Source: Petroclostridium sp. X23 (GTDB taxonomy: Bacteria; Bacillota; Clostridia; SK-Y3). Taken from it: DNA of 64,000 bases. Of the stretch, positions 14,657 through 24,693 are shown piece by piece. Numbering within the stretch: the first letter of the stretch is position 1; every line of letters starts with the position of its first letter. The translations under genes and the position numbers were made by a program. The notes beneath the pieces are model-generated. The model was given only the letters and a program-made list of their open reading frames with translations. It was not told where the DNA came from and searched no databases. The stretch covers positions 1,367,051 to 1,431,050 of the forward strand of contig NZ_CP124862.1 of assembly GCF_030013905.1 (NCBI RefSeq), read 5' to 3'.

Positions 14657-15595
14657 CTAAACTTTTTTTACGGCTACTGCTACCCATTCACCCATAAACA
14701 GTTCATCTACTACAGTAAATGCATTTGATAGTAATGCCTCTTTTACTTCTTCATATCTATCCTTGATAATTCCGGAAGCAATAAATACTCCCTGCTCTGT
14801 TAAATAAGGCGATATGATTTCAGATAATGAGATAATGGCATCAGCAATAATATTTGCAACAATAATATCATACTTATCTGTTATTACATCCAATAGGTTG
14901 CCGGCCTTTATGGTCATCTTGCTGTCCACATGGTTTGCACTTGCATTTTCACCAGAAACACGGACTGCATTTTCATCGATATCCACACTTGTACACCAAC
15001 GTGCTCCCAATTTTAAACCCGCAATGCCTAAAATACCGCTCCCGCAGCCAATATCCAGCATATCCATATCCGGATCAATATATTTTTCCAGGAGTTGTAT
15101 ACACATTTTTGTAGTCTCATGGGTACCGGTTCCGAAAGCCATTCCCGGATCCATCTCAATGACAATTTCATCTTGATCTGAGGGTTGGTAATCCTCCCAT
15201 GTAGGTTTAATAACAACCCTATCGCTCACCTTTACCGGCTTGTAATATTTTTTCCAATTATTTGCCCAGTCTTTTTCAAAAACTTCGGATAATTCCAGTT
15301 TTCCTTCCCCGATATCAAAATACTTTGCCGTATTATTCAGCTTTTCCCGTAGTAAAACCATTTTTTCACTTACATTTGTCTCTTCTGATAAATAAGCCTT
15401 GATAATCACTCGGTTCGGATCCATATTTTTTAATTCATCTTCAATATAATCCCAATCTGTAGGCAGCTTTTTTTCTTCAAGTATATCTCTGGGATCTTCT
15501 ATATACAAACCACCTACGCCCATTTCATACATAATACCCGAAACTGCTTCCGATGCCTCAGGTGTCGTTGTCACTTTTACTTCAATCCACTTCAA
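14657..15595 (-). CDS. prmA: Ribosomal protein L11 methyltransferase
   Basis: This 312-residue class I methyltransferase trimethylates several positions of ribosomal protein L11. The N-terminal substrate-recognition domain (1-130) is followed by the SAM fold with VIEMDPGMAFGTGTHETTKM, motif I MLDIGCGSGILGIAG and NPPY-like motif IV reading VANIIADAI. The length is usual. The start is TTG at 15595 behind a GGGGGAG ribosome site. It follows dnaJ across a 168-bp spacer and precedes rsmE. Confidence 0.95.
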   Translation of the reverse strand: MKWIEVKVTTTPEASEAVSGIMYEMGVGGLYIEDPRDILEEKKLPTDWDYIEDELKNMDPNRVIIKAYLSEETNVSEKMVLLREKLNNTAKYFDIGEGKLELSEVFEKDWANNWKKYYKPVKVSDRVVIKPTWEDYQPSDQDEIVIEMDPGMAFGTGTHETTKMCIQLLEKYIDPDMDMLDIGCGSGILGIAGLKLGARWCTSVDIDENAVRVSGENASANHVDSKMTIKAGNLLDVITDKYDIIVANIIADAIISLSEIISPYLTEQGVFIASGIIKDRYEEVKEALLSNAFTVVDELFMGEWVAVAVKKV

Positions 15596-15615
15596 GTCTT
15601 TACGCTCCCCCGTGA

Positions 15616-15646
15616 TTCAATTAACAATTAACAATTAATAATTGAA
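15616..15646. repeat. AATTAAC-type heptamer repeat in the dnaJ-prmA spacer
   Basis: Tandem seven-base units CAATTAA/CAATTAA/CAATTAAT lie in the 168-bp spacer between dnaJ and prmA. The rest of the spacer (15647-15763) is AT-rich and shows no gene. Confidence 0.4.
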
Positions 15647-15763
15647 ACCTGATATATCATTAGTGATTTCTAATTGTCTTGCTTCATGTCGATTGCCAAT
15701 TGTATGTTCATTATTGTCTATTAGTATCTCTCATTTTTTTATTCTTAATTCTAAGTTGTATGT

Positions 15764-16900
15764 TTAAATACCTAATACACTCTTCATTTTTTCAAAGAAT
15801 CCTTTGCGCTGCTCATGGGTATCTTCACCTTCAAGATCTGCAAATTGCTTTAAAATCTCCTTTTGTTTTTCACTGAGATTTTTAGGCACTTCTACCATCA
15901 CTTTTACATATTGATCTCCACGGCCGTAACCTCTAATGTGCGGAATACCTTTATTTTTCAGACGAAATACGGTTCCTGATTGTGTTCCTTCAGGTATGGA
16001 ATATTTCACTTTTCCATCCAATGTTGGAACTTCAAGTTCAGAACCTAATGTAGCTTGAACAAAAGTAATAGGTATCTCACATATTACATCGGTGCCTTGG
16101 CGTTGAAACAGCGGATGCGGCTTTACGCCGATAGAAATAAATAAATCTCCCGCCGGACCGCCTTTGACTCCCGGGTCTCCTTCGCCTCTCAAAGAGATTG
16201 TCTGTCCGTCATCTATTCCTGCCGGAATATTTATTTTGATTTTTTTAGCTTTACGTATATTTCCCTTGCCATGACACTCTTTACAAGGATCCGAAATAAT
16301 TTTTCCTTCTCCATGACAATGATCACAGGTTTTTACGTTGACAAACTGCCCGAAAGGTGTACGTTGTTTGTACTGAATCTGACCGGTACCTTTACATACT
16401 GAACATGTCACAGGACTAGTTCCGGGTTTAGCACCGGTTCCATTACACACGCTACAATTTTCCATTCTGAAAATATTAACTTCTTTTTCTACACCAAACG
16501 CAGCCTCTTGGAAAGAAATACTCACATCTGTCCGAATATCTCTACCTTTCTGTGGCCCATTTCTTCTGGAAGAAGAACCAAATCCGCCTCCGCCAAAGAA
16601 AGAGTCAAATATATCCCCAATATCAAAATCACCGAAGCCGCCACTAAAGCCTCCGCCACCAAAACCGTTAGGATCTGTTCCTGCATGGCCAAATTGGTCA
16701 TATCTTGATTTTTTTTGAGGATCACTTAAAACCTCGTATGCTTCATTTGCTTCTTTAAACTTTGCTTCAGCCTCTTTATTGCCCGGATTTACATCAGGGT
16801 GGTGCTGCTTTGCCAATTTTCTATAGGCTTTTTTTATTTCAGCATCAGATGCACCTTTATTTATGCCAAGAACTTCATAATAATCCCGTTTTTCAGCCAT
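15764..16900 (-). CDS. dnaJ: Chaperone DnaJ (Hsp40)
   Basis: This 378-residue type I J-protein stimulates DnaK ATPase and delivers substrates. The J domain with HPD (HHPDVNPG) occupies 1-70, then a Gly/Phe linker ([20 protein letters not shown]), four zinc-binding CxxCxGxG repeats ([32 protein letters not shown]) and the C-terminal substrate-binding and dimerisation region. I use the ATG at 16900 behind AAAGGTGG rather than an in-frame start three codons earlier. It lies 245 bp after dnaK with an intervening terminator-like hairpin and its own promoter, so it can be made partly independently. Confidence 0.97.
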   Translation of the reverse strand: MAEKRDYYEVLGINKGASDAEIKKAYRKLAKQHHPDVNPGNKEAEAKFKEANEAYEVLSDPQKKSRYDQFGHAGTDPNGFGGGGFSGGFGDFDIGDIFDSFFGGGGFGSSSRRNGPQKGRDIRTDVSISFQEAAFGVEKEVNIFRMENCSVCNGTGAKPGTSPVTCSVCKGTGQIQYKQRTPFGQFVNVKTCDHCHGEGKIISDPCKECHGKGNIRKAKKIKINIPAGIDDGQTISLRGEGDPGVKGGPAGDLFISIGVKPHPLFQRQGTDVICEIPITFVQATLGSELEVPTLDGKVKYSIPEGTQSGTVFRLKNKGIPHIRGYGRGDQYVKVMVEVPKNLSEKQKEILKQFADLEGEDTHEQRKGFFEKMKSVLGI

Positions 16901-17012
16901 TTTTACCACCTTTCACAAAACACCTACGAATATATTATTTATTTCATAATAATCTAACTATAAAAGCTACTCTAAGTAACTTACATGAATTATTTTTCTT
17001 ATCACATATTTT

Positions 17013-17018
17013 ATTATA
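17013..17018 (-). promoter_or_regulatory. Extended -10 promoter for dnaJ
   Basis: The minus strand reads TGCTATAAT, an extended -10 box, about 115 nt upstream of the dnaJ start. The -35 region is weak. Confidence 0.4.
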
Positions 17019-17077
17019 GCACATTAATAACCATTAGAATACCAAAATCCATTACTGCATATCATAAAGCAATCAAA

Positions 17078-17110
17078 AGGACTAAAGCTAATATATAGCT
17101 TCAGCCCTGC
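17078..17110 (-). terminator. Terminator-like hairpin after dnaK
   Basis: AAGCTA and TAGCTT plus flanking AGG/CCT form a stem with TTTT following on the minus strand, 36 nt after the dnaK stop. It is probably partial, balancing dnaK and dnaJ levels. Confidence 0.5.
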
Positions 17111-17145
17111 TAAAAGTACTACCAAATGAGTTAGTTTGTTAAGTG

Positions 17146-18999
17146 TTATTTATTCTCTTCATCGTCCACAACTTTATAGTCTGCATCATAAACATTTTCT
17201 CCGTTAGGACCTTGTTGCGCCTGACCTTGTGCTCCAGGATCAAATCCTGGTCCTTCCTGTGGACCGCCTTGCTGCTGATACATTTTAGCAGATATTTCAT
17301 AGAATTTTTTTGTCAATTCTTCAGTTGCATTCTTTATCTTTTCTGTATCAGTACCCTTTAGTGCTTCTTTCACTTTCTCCACCTCTGCTTGGATCTGTGA
17401 TTTTTCTTCCGCACTTACTTTATCGCCTAAATCATTTAAAGTTTTTTCAGTCTGATATACGATGGAATCAGCATTATTTCTGACATCAATTTCTTCTTTC
17501 TTCTGTTTATCTTCAGCAGCAAATTTTTCTGCCTCTTTCACCGCTTTATCTATTTCGTCATCGCTTAAGTTTGTACTTGCGGTAATAGTAATCTTCTGCT
17601 CATTACCGGTTCCTAAATCTTTTGCAGATACATGCGCGATTCCGTTTGCGTCAATATCAAAAGTAACTTCGATCTGTGGTACTCCTCTTGGTGCCGGTGG
17701 AATACCGGTAAGATGGAATCTTCCCAATGTTTTATTGTATGCAGCCATTTCTCTTTCTCCCTGAAGGACATGAATCTCAACACTGGTCTGCCCGTCAGCA
17801 GCAGTTGAGAATGTTTGGCTCTTCTTGGAAGGAATAGTGGTATTCCTTTCAATCAACTTTGTGAATACTCCGCCTAGAGTTTCAATACCAAGAGATAGCG
17901 GTGTAACATCCAGCAACAACAGATCTTTTACTTCTCCGCCAAGTACACCTGCCTGAATTGCAGCTCCGATCGCAACACACTCATCAGGATTAATGCCTTT
18001 GTGAGGATCTTTGTTTATTAATCTTTTTACTGCTTCTTGAACCGCAGGAATTCTTGTAGAACCTCCAACCAACAGTACCCTGTCAATTTGATTTGGAGAT
18101 AATCCGGCATCCTGCAGCGCCCTTCTTGTAGGCTCCATCGTTTTTTCAACCAGATCAGCAGTCAATTCATTGAATTTTGCTCTTGTTAGAGTGATATCCA
18201 AATGTTTTGGTCCACTTGCATCTGCAGTAATAAACGGTAGGTTAATGTTTGAAGTAGTTACTCCGGAAAGCTCTATCTTAGCTTTTTCAGCCCCTTCTTT
18301 CAATCTTTGAAGTGCCATTTTATCATTTCTTAAATCTACACCATTTTCTTTTTTGAATTCTTCCGCAAGATAATTGATGATGCGTTCATCGAAGTCATCT
18401 CCACCAAGACGATTATTACCGCTTGTTGCAAGAACTTCAAAAACGCCATCTCCGATTTCAAGAATGGATACGTCGAACGTACCTCCGCCCAAGTCATATA
18501 CCATAATCTTTTGATCATGATCTTTATCTAAACCATAGGCTAATGCAGCGGCAGTCGGCTCGTTGATAATTCTTAAAACTTCCAAGCCTGCGATTTTACC
18601 GGCATCTTTTGTTGCCTGTCTTTGTGAATCACTAAAATATGCAGGCACAGTAATAACCGCTTGAGTTACAGTTTCTCCCAGATATGCTTCCGCGTCTGCT
18701 TTTAATTTTTGCAGAACCATCGCAGAAATCTCTTGAGGTGTATGTTTCTTATCATCAATCTCAACTTTTCTATCAGTACCCATATCCCTTTTTATTGAGA
18801 TAATGGTTCTATCCGGATTGGTTATAGCTTGTCTTTTTGCTACCTGACCTACCAGTCTTTCACCTGCTTTTGTGAATGCAACCACTGACGGAGTGGTTCT
18901 AGCCCCTTCCGCATTTGCAATAACAACCGGTTCTCCACCTTCCATTACGGCTACGCAGGAATTTGTTGTACCTAAATCAATACCAATTATTTTACCCAT
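17146..18999 (-). CDS. dnaK: Chaperone DnaK (Hsp70)
   Basis: This 617-residue Hsp70 has an actin-like nucleotide-binding domain with [19 protein letters not shown], phosphate loop [12 protein letters not shown] and adenosine motif [13 protein letters not shown], a [14 protein letters not shown] linker, and the substrate-binding domain and lid. The tail ends VVDDEENK, with a [24 protein letters not shown] flexible segment before it. The ATG at 18999 follows TAGGAGGTATA; an earlier in-frame start is unlikely. It is the third gene of the CIRCE-controlled operon. Confidence 0.98.
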   Translation of the reverse strand: MGKIIGIDLGTTNSCVAVMEGGEPVVIANAEGARTTPSVVAFTKAGERLVGQVAKRQAITNPDRTIISIKRDMGTDRKVEIDDKKHTPQEISAMVLQKLKADAEAYLGETVTQAVITVPAYFSDSQRQATKDAGKIAGLEVLRIINEPTAAALAYGLDKDHDQKIMVYDLGGGTFDVSILEIGDGVFEVLATSGNNRLGGDDFDERIINYLAEEFKKENGVDLRNDKMALQRLKEGAEKAKIELSGVTTSNINLPFITADASGPKHLDITLTRAKFNELTADLVEKTMEPTRRALQDAGLSPNQIDRVLLVGGSTRIPAVQEAVKRLINKDPHKGINPDECVAIGAAIQAGVLGGEVKDLLLLDVTPLSLGIETLGGVFTKLIERNTTIPSKKSQTFSTAADGQTSVEIHVLQGEREMAAYNKTLGRFHLTGIPPAPRGVPQIEVTFDIDANGIAHVSAKDLGTGNEQKITITASTNLSDDEIDKAVKEAEKFAAEDKQKKEEIDVRNNADSIVYQTEKTLNDLGDKVSAEEKSQIQAEVEKVKEALKGTDTEKIKNATEELTKKFYEISAKMYQQQGGPQEGPGFDPGAQGQAQQGPNGENVYDADYKVVDDEENK

Positions 19000-19068
19000 G
19001 TTGATATACCTCCTAAAGTTAATATTTAATATCACTATAAATAGCTAATAATCTCACATCTACTTATG

Positions 19069-19117
19069 TTCACAGTTCACAGTTCACAGCAAATCCGCGA
19101 ACTGTGAACCGTGAACT
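19069..19117. repeat. GTTCACN heptamer repeat, inverted, after grpE
   Basis: Three direct GTTCACA units are followed by GTGAAC units in the opposite sense, giving a hairpin. It ends 3 nt from the grpE stop and fills the grpE-dnaK spacer. Related arrays occur after gpr, clpE-like and valS. Confidence 0.55.
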
Positions 19118-19120
19118 AAA

Positions 19121-19717
19121 TCAGTTTGCCACTTTGACCATACTATGACGAATGACTTTATCTTTCAGCTTATATCCTTTTTGGAACTCTTCCAAAACGA
19201 TACTCTCTCCCACTTCTTCATCTTCAACATGCATCACGGCATTATGAAGCTCAGGGTCAAAGTTCTTGCCTTTTGCTTCAATTTCCTCGATTCCAAGCTT
19301 AGAAAGAGAATCTTTGAACTGTTTAAGAACCATTTCTACGCCTTCTAACAGTTTGCCTGCATCTGCTCCTTCTTTACAGGAATCAACTGCTCTTTCCAAG
19401 TTATCAAGAACAGTAAGAAAGTGGGAAGCGGTATCACACACTGCATCACTGAAAATACCTTCCTTTTCTTTTGCAGTTCTCTTTTTATAATTATCAAACT
19501 CAGCCATTGTTCGCTGCAGCATACTAAGGTACTCGTCACTCTTTTTAGATTTTTCCTCCAACTCAGCTTTTAATACTTCAATATCCGCCTGCTGTGAAGC
19601 AGCGTCATTTTCTTCAGAAACCTGCGCACTGTGCTGGCCTGAAGATACATTTTGCTCATCATCCTTGATATCATTTTCTAAGTCTTGTTGTTTAGCTTCT
19701 GTTGTCTTTTTATTCAT
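19121..19717 (-). CDS. grpE: Nucleotide exchange factor GrpE
   Basis: This 198-residue protein releases ADP from DnaK. The N-terminal 60 residues are acidic and disordered, then a long coiled coil (about 60-105, EVLKAELEEKSKKSDEYLSM) leads to the beta domain with the family pattern NYKKRTAKEKEG, LLEGVEMVLKQF and FDPELHNAVMHVEDE. I choose ATG 19717 (AAGGATGTG upstream); the longer frame reaching 19759 overlaps hrcA. It is second in the hrcA-grpE-dnaK-dnaJ operon. Confidence 0.96.
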   Translation of the reverse strand: MNKKTTEAKQQDLENDIKDDEQNVSSGQHSAQVSEENDAASQQADIEVLKAELEEKSKKSDEYLSMLQRTMAEFDNYKKRTAKEKEGIFSDAVCDTASHFLTVLDNLERAVDSCKEGADAGKLLEGVEMVLKQFKDSLSKLGIEEIEAKGKNFDPELHNAVMHVEDEEVGESIVLEEFQKGYKLKDKVIRHSMVKVAN

Positions 19718-19739
19718 TGTTTCACATCCTTCGCTGTTA

Positions 19740-20807
19740 TTAATCTGACTTGCCTTCATTAAATAATCTCATTAGCATACGGTTAAAACTATCAGTCATA
19801 TACTCCAGCGATGAAATGGTTTTGGCATATTCCATTCTGGTAGGACCGATAATCCCAATCACTCCAACAATTTTATCACCGATAGAGTATGAAGACGTAA
19901 CAATACTGCAATCTTTCATTTCGATAAATTCATTTTCTCTACCGATAACAATATTAATATTTTTAGAGGGCTGTACGCCTTTTGTCTGCAGCATACCATT
20001 TAAAAGTTTATATAAGCTCTTCTTTTCTTCTATAAAACCAAAAAACTCTTTGGCCCTTTCTATATCGTTATACTCCGGAAAATTGAAAATGTTTGTTGTT
20101 CCACCTAAAAAAACTTCAGCATTATCTATCGAATTAATACTCTCAGAGATATGGTCCAATATAGGCATCAGCATTTCTTCATTATAGCCCATTTCTTTCC
20201 TAATTTCCTGGATTTTTTGCAAAGTAATTTGCTCGATGGTTAGACCACCTAATTTTTCATTTAGAATACTACTCAATTTATTAAGAAAATCAATATCAAC
20301 CGCGCAATCCAGCTTAATGGTTTTATTCTTTACAACACTCGCGTTTGTCACCAATACTAACAACGCAGTCACCGAATCAATAGGCACCAACTGCAGATGC
20401 TTTATTGAACTTTTCTTCATTTGGGGCGTAGATACGATGGTCGTATACTGCGTCAATTTGGATATCGCATAGGATGCTTGCTGAATAAGATCATTTAACT
20501 CCTGTATCTTTAATTCCATTGCGTATTTAATACTGTTTATTTCATCTATTGTAAGTTTGTATCTTCTCATAAGCTGGTCTACATATAATCTGTATCCCAA
20601 ATCGGAAGGAATTCTTCCGGCTGAAGTATGAGGCTGTGCAAGAAAGCCCATATCTTCAAGATCAGCCATCTCATTACGGATTGTAGCAGAACTAAGACCT
20701 AACTCATGCTTTTTTGCAATCGTACGAGAACCCACCGGTTCTGCTGTACAGATATAGTCATCAATAATTGCCTGAAGTATCTTTCTCTTTCTTTCACCCA
20801 ATTCCAC
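19740..20807 (-). CDS. hrcA: Heat-inducible transcription repressor HrcA
   Basis: HrcA binds CIRCE operators and shuts off chaperone genes unless titrated by misfolded protein. The protein has an N-terminal winged helix (ERKRKILQAIIDDYICTAEP, VGSRTIAKKHELGLSSATIR, NEMADLEDMGFLAQPHTSAG) and a GAF-like dimerisation domain. The likely start is GTG 20807, placed 5 nt after TGAGGTGA; the frame continues three codons upstream to GTG 20816. A CIRCE element and a promoter lie directly upstream, so the operon is autoregulated. Confidence 0.96.
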   Translation of the reverse strand: MELGERKRKILQAIIDDYICTAEPVGSRTIAKKHELGLSSATIRNEMADLEDMGFLAQPHTSAGRIPSDLGYRLYVDQLMRRYKLTIDEINSIKYAMELKIQELNDLIQQASYAISKLTQYTTIVSTPQMKKSSIKHLQLVPIDSVTALLVLVTNASVVKNKTIKLDCAVDIDFLNKLSSILNEKLGGLTIEQITLQKIQEIRKEMGYNEEMLMPILDHISESINSIDNAEVFLGGTTNIFNFPEYNDIERAKEFFGFIEEKKSLYKLLNGMLQTKGVQPSKNINIVIGRENEFIEMKDCSIVTSSYSIGDKIVGVIGIIGPTRMEYAKTISSLEYMTDSFNRMLMRLFNEGKSD

Positions 20808-20826
20808 TATAATCACCTCAACTTTG

Positions 20827-20853
20827 TTAGCACTCTAATGTAATGAGTGCTAA
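20827..20853. promoter_or_regulatory. CIRCE operator
   Basis: TTAGCACTC-N9-GAGTGCTAA is a perfect match to the CIRCE consensus. It lies between the promoter and the hrcA start. Confidence 0.97.
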
Positions 20854-20864
20854 AATATATTCTT

Positions 20865-20893
20865 AAAATATCACTTGTTAATTTTTTTGTCAA
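20865..20893 (-). promoter_or_regulatory. Promoter of the hrcA-grpE-dnaK operon
   Basis: TTGACA, 17 nt and TATTTT on the minus strand, with CIRCE immediately downstream. Confidence 0.7.
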
Positions 20894-20913
20894 GTGTATT
20901 TTAAAAATATCTT

Positions 20914-22047
20914 CTATATAAACTCTATAAAAATTTGATTTGACACATCTATTCCCCGTTTGGTAAGTTTAAATATATCTTGGTTTTTTTCCACCATACC
21001 CATATTGATGAATTTTTCCAATGGCTTACCATATACATCCTCTAACGCAACACCAAATCGATGGTAAAATTCTCGGGAATCTACCCCCTTCATCAGCCTG
21101 AGGCCCAGGAACATATACTCCGACATCCTATCCTCCACCGTTAATCGGTTTTCTTCTTCATTAGGCAGTTGCATCATGTTAATTTTCTTCAGATACTCCT
21201 GCGGAGATAAAACATTTGAATACCTTACTTCATCTATATAAGAATGTGCTCCGGCTCCAACCCCGATATATTCTTTTGCTTCCCAATACAGCAAGTTATG
21301 TCTGCACTCTAAGTCTTTCTTGGCAAAATTGGATATTTCATAATGATGATACTCATTGGCTTCCAACATCTCTATTGCCATATGATACATCTGTCGGTCC
21401 GATTCTTCATCAGGCAGTTGTAATATATCATTTTCGTAATCCCGGTAAAAATTTGTTCCTTCTTCAATCTTAAGTGCATAACAAGAAGCATGCTCCGGCG
21501 CTAGGTTTATCACATTTTCAAGTGTAGTGTGCCAGTGTTCCAATTTTTGCTTAGGTAATGAAAACATCAGGTCAACATTGATATTGTTAAATCCTTCTTC
21601 TCTTGCCGTATAGTAGTTTTCTTTAAATATTTCCTTAGAGTGTATCCTGCCTAAAGTTTTTAGCTGCTCATCATCCCAAGACTGCAAGCCTATGCTTAAA
21701 CGATTCACGCCATACTGTTTTAGTACCCTCAGCTTCTCTCTTGATAAAGTACCGGGATTTGACTCTATTGAAATTTCACAGCCATCCTTTATATGAAACA
21801 ACTCGTAACAACTCTTAAGCATCTTCTCCAGCAGTTTCGGTGCAAGACAGGTGGGTGTTCCTCCTCCAATAAATATTGTCTCTAATGCAGTGGCGTTCAT
21901 TTTTTCCTTATATAACTGCATTTCCTTTATCAAGCCCTCGATATATTCCTCTTGCATGTGTGAAATACCCGCATAAGAATTAAAATCACAATAATAGCAC
22001 TTTTGTACACAAAAGGGAATATGGATATACAAACCGGTCATTTTCAT
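20914..22047 (-). CDS. hemW: Radical SAM heme chaperone HemW
   Basis: This 377-residue protein is of the HemN/HemW family. The radical SAM motif is Cys13-x3-Cys17-x2-Cys20 (CVQKCYYC), preceded by GLYIHIPF, and the GGGTPT motif is in TIFIGGGTPTCL. True oxygen-independent coproporphyrinogen oxidase HemN has a fourth nearby cysteine and an N-terminal extension, both absent, so the heme-trafficking HemW assignment is preferred. HemW is thought to insert heme into respiratory proteins. It follows lepA in the usual Clostridia order. Start ATG 22047 behind AAGGAGAG. Confidence 0.9.
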   Translation of the reverse strand: MKMTGLYIHIPFCVQKCYYCDFNSYAGISHMQEEYIEGLIKEMQLYKEKMNATALETIFIGGGTPTCLAPKLLEKMLKSCYELFHIKDGCEISIESNPGTLSREKLRVLKQYGVNRLSIGLQSWDDEQLKTLGRIHSKEIFKENYYTAREEGFNNINVDLMFSLPKQKLEHWHTTLENVINLAPEHASCYALKIEEGTNFYRDYENDILQLPDEESDRQMYHMAIEMLEANEYHHYEISNFAKKDLECRHNLLYWEAKEYIGVGAGAHSYIDEVRYSNVLSPQEYLKKINMMQLPNEEENRLTVEDRMSEYMFLGLRLMKGVDSREFYHRFGVALEDVYGKPLEKFINMGMVEKNQDIFKLTKRGIDVSNQIFIEFI

Positions 22048-22066
22048 GGTTGCTCTCCTTAAAAAA

Positions 22067-22139
22067 GTGAGGAGCGGGGAGCGAATAGTGGATAGTAACC
22101 TTGCTTGTTACTCCCCACTGTCCTCTCCTCACTCCTCAC
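22067..22139. repeat. GTGAGGAG...CTCCTCAC inverted repeat after lepA
   Basis: GTGAGGAG-CGGGGAG at the left pairs with CTCCCC and CTCCTCAC at the right, in a 73-bp imperfect palindrome made of short quasi-heptamers. It ends 11 nt from the lepA stop and may act as a transcript end. Confidence 0.45.
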
Positions 22140-22149
22140 ACATCAAATT

Positions 22150-23958
22150 CTAATCCAACTTCAATACCGACATAAACGCTTCTTGTGGTACTTCCACAGA
22201 ACCTACCTGGCGCATTCTCTTTTTACCTTCTTTTTGCTTTTCCAACAGTTTCTTTTTACGGGTAATGTCTCCGCCGTAGCATTTGGCCAGTACGTCCTTA
22301 CGCATGGCTTTTACCGTTTCTCTGGCAATCACCTTATTCCCTACCGCCGCCTGTATAGGTATTTCAAACATCTGTCTCGGTATGGATTCTTTTAATTTCT
22401 CGGCAATTCTTCTACCTCGCGTATAGGATTTTTCCGAGTGTACTATAAATGATAGTGCGTCTACCACATCACCGTTCAATAGTATATCTAATTTCACCAA
22501 ATCGGACTTTTTATATCCGATTAATTCATAATCAAAGGATGCATAGCCCTTGGATCGTGATTTCAGCGCATCAAAGAAATCATATATGATCTCATTTAGA
22601 GGCAGTTCATAGCTAATCACTGTCCTGCCCTCATCCAAATAATTCATGTCCTTATAGATGCCTCTGCGTTCCTGGCACAGTTCCATGATATTACCCACAT
22701 ATTCTGTCGGAGCCATGATAGATGCCTTAACAATAGGCTCTTCCATATAATCAATTTCCGCAGGTAACGGAAGGTTTGTGGGGTTATCTACATTTATAAC
22801 TTCCCCGCTGGTCTTGACCACTTTATATATTACACTTGGAGCCGTCGTTACAAGATCAAGATTATATTCCCGTTCTAAACGTTCCTGAATAATTTCCATA
22901 TGCAGCAATCCAAGAAAACCGCATCTAAAACCGAAGCCTAATGCAATAGAAGTTTCTGCCTCGAAGCTAAGTGATGCATCATTTAGTTGAAGTTTCTCCA
23001 ACGCGTCCCTTAAATCATCGTATTTTGCACCATCAGCCGGATAAATTCCGCAGAAAACCATGGAATTAACTTTCCGGTAACCGGGCAGCGGCTCTTTTGC
23101 CGAATTTTTCACTGTCGTAATGGTATCACCCACTCTTGTATCCTTCACATTCTTGATACTCGCCGCAACAAAACCTACTTCTCCGGCCAGCAGCTCATCG
23201 GTATTTAGTAATCCTCCCGGCGCTAAATATCCAACCTCGGTCACTTCAAATTCCTTATTGGTAGCCATCATTCTAATCCGCGTTCCCGGTGATACACTGC
23301 CTTCCTTTATTCTCACATACGCGATAACACCTTTATAACTGTCATAGTAGGAATCAAATATCAGCGCTCTAAGCGGTGCGTCTTCTTCTCCTTTTGGAGA
23401 AGGAACCTTTTTTACAATCTGCTCCAATACATCTTCTATGCCGATCCCTTGCTTGGCGGAAACCAATGGCGCATCTTCCGCAACAATTCCTATTACATCT
23501 TCGATTTCATTCTTTACAAAATCAGGTCTTGCACTAGGTAAGTCAATCTTATTGATAATAGGAACGATTTCCAAGTCATGCTCCAAAGCAAGATAAGTAT
23601 TTGCCAGCGTTTGAGCTTCAATTCCTTGAGCAGCATCCACTACCAAAATAGCTCCTTCACAAGCAGCCAAGCTTCGGGATACTTCATAATTAAAATCTAC
23701 ATGTCCCGGGGTATCAATAAGATTTAAAATATACTCTTCTCCATCGTGAGCCTTATATACAAGTCTTACAGCACGTGCCTTAATGGTAATTCCCCGTTCC
23801 CTTTCAAGGTCCATATTATCCAATACTTGATCTTCCATCTCTCTTTGAGTCAAAACACCCGTTTTTTCAAGCAGTCGATCCGCCAAAGTAGATTTACCGT
23901 GATCTATATGTGCAATAATTGAGAAATTTTTTATTCTATCCTGCCTTCTATTGGTCAT
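22150..23958 (-). CDS. lepA: Elongation factor 4 (LepA)
   Basis: This 602-residue translational GTPase acts on stalled or mis-translocated ribosomes. G1 is [10 protein letters not shown]3 DTPGHVDF and G4 NKIDLP; domain II, two EF-G-like domains and the LepA-specific C-terminal domain ([20 protein letters not shown]) follow. The start is ATG 23958, 12 nt after GAAGGAGG. The open frame reaches back to 24069, but that part is translated MITE-like repeat and is not coding. Confidence 0.97.
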   Translation of the reverse strand: MTNRRQDRIKNFSIIAHIDHGKSTLADRLLEKTGVLTQREMEDQVLDNMDLERERGITIKARAVRLVYKAHDGEEYILNLIDTPGHVDFNYEVSRSLAACEGAILVVDAAQGIEAQTLANTYLALEHDLEIVPIINKIDLPSARPDFVKNEIEDVIGIVAEDAPLVSAKQGIGIEDVLEQIVKKVPSPKGEEDAPLRALIFDSYYDSYKGVIAYVRIKEGSVSPGTRIRMMATNKEFEVTEVGYLAPGGLLNTDELLAGEVGFVAASIKNVKDTRVGDTITTVKNSAKEPLPGYRKVNSMVFCGIYPADGAKYDDLRDALEKLQLNDASLSFEAETSIALGFGFRCGFLGLLHMEIIQERLEREYNLDLVTTAPSVIYKVVKTSGEVINVDNPTNLPLPAEIDYMEEPIVKASIMAPTEYVGNIMELCQERRGIYKDMNYLDEGRTVISYELPLNEIIYDFFDALKSRSKGYASFDYELIGYKKSDLVKLDILLNGDVVDALSFIVHSEKSYTRGRRIAEKLKESIPRQMFEIPIQAAVGNKVIARETVKAMRKDVLAKCYGGDITRKKKLLEKQKEGKKRMRQVGSVEVPQEAFMSVLKLD

Positions 23959-23996
23959 GCGCAAACAGTTCCTCCTTCGAGCACTCAAACAATTTA

Positions 23997-24162
23997 TATA
24001 TAACGCATTAAAGAAATTACAGTAACGGTAGGTTTGGAGTGGTGTATGTTTCCGTAAGAGACCGTCCACTGTTTGAACGAAGTGAGTTTGGGCGCGTCTC
24101 TGAAGGACACATACACCACCTCAAAACCATTTGCCAATGTAAAAACTTTAATGCGTTATATA
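23997..24162. repeat. 166-bp MITE-like palindromic element, copy A
   Basis: Terminal inverted repeats TATATAACGCATTAAAG / CTTTAATGCGTTATATA bound 166 bp, and the whole element is one imperfect hairpin (for example GGTGTATGT near 24038 with ACATACACC near 24110, and AGAGAC/GTCTCT further in). A second copy in reverse orientation with the same length lies at 40104-40269. It carries no transposase, so it would need help in trans. It sits between the lepA start and the gene at 24264. Confidence 0.8.
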
Positions 24163-24233
24163 TTGAGTATCTTACACTATATCCATTATCATTGCAACAT
24201 TATAGCATATATGAGCCGTTTTTGTCAGTAAAA

Positions 24234-24269
24234 AAATAGGTATGGCATAAATATGTGCCATACCTATTT
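24234..24269. terminator. Terminator hairpin at the end of the 24264 gene
   Basis: AAATAGGTATGGCA and TGCCATACCTATTT form a 14-bp stem with an 8-nt loop that overlaps the stop codon. Flanking A and T runs could make it work in both directions. Confidence 0.7.
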
Positions 24270-24608
24270 TGTATTTGTAACTTCCTTTGTATAATCGCTT
24301 ATTTTCAAGACATATTCTCCCGCTCTTTCATAGTATTGATTAAGCCATGCTGTCACACGATTCCAGTCCTTTTTTAAATAACTAAGGTTAATGTCTTCCT
24401 GGCAATTCATAAAATTCACTTCATATATAGAATCTCCTGTTTTTACAAGGGTGGCAATTTTTATTTCGTCATTTACACCTAGCATTGAATTAACAGCATA
24501 ATCAACTGTAATCAATCCGACAACTAATACTGCGAAACAGGCGAGAATAGTAAATAACAATAAGCGCTTATTACGTTTTCGGCGCCTATATAATTCTACC
24601 CTGTTCAT
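24264..24608 (-). CDS. Small membrane-anchored protein, unknown
   Basis: This 114-residue protein has a basic N-terminus (MNRVELYRRRKRNKR), one transmembrane helix (about 16-38, LLLFTILACFAVLVVGLITV) and an extracytoplasmic domain of about 75 residues. The topology is that of a type II anchored protein. No family is recognised. It is placed between spoIIP and lepA, so a sporulation-related role is possible but unsupported. The start ATG 24608 follows TTGGAGGTG. The hairpin at 24234-24269 ends the gene. Confidence 0.65.
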   Translation of the reverse strand: MNRVELYRRRKRNKRLLLFTILACFAVLVVGLITVDYAVNSMLGVNDEIKIATLVKTGDSIYEVNFMNCQEDINLSYLKKDWNRVTAWLNQYYERAGEYVLKISDYTKEVTNTK

Positions 24609-24693
24609 AATGCACCTCCAAGATTTTGTCATTAGTGTTATTTTTCCCTATATTGCATAGGTAATACAGTAATAGTTATGGTAACATAGGAAT

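Noticed and set aside
20914..22047. Oxygen-independent coproporphyrinogen III oxidase (HemN)
   Set aside because: The CxxxCxxC motif lacks the additional HemN cysteine and the protein is of HemW length and gene context.
23959..24239. Open frames in the MITE copy, including an extended LepA N-terminus and a 66-residue plus-strand ORF
   Set aside because: They are translations of the palindromic repeat; the lepA start at 23958 has a strong ribosome site.
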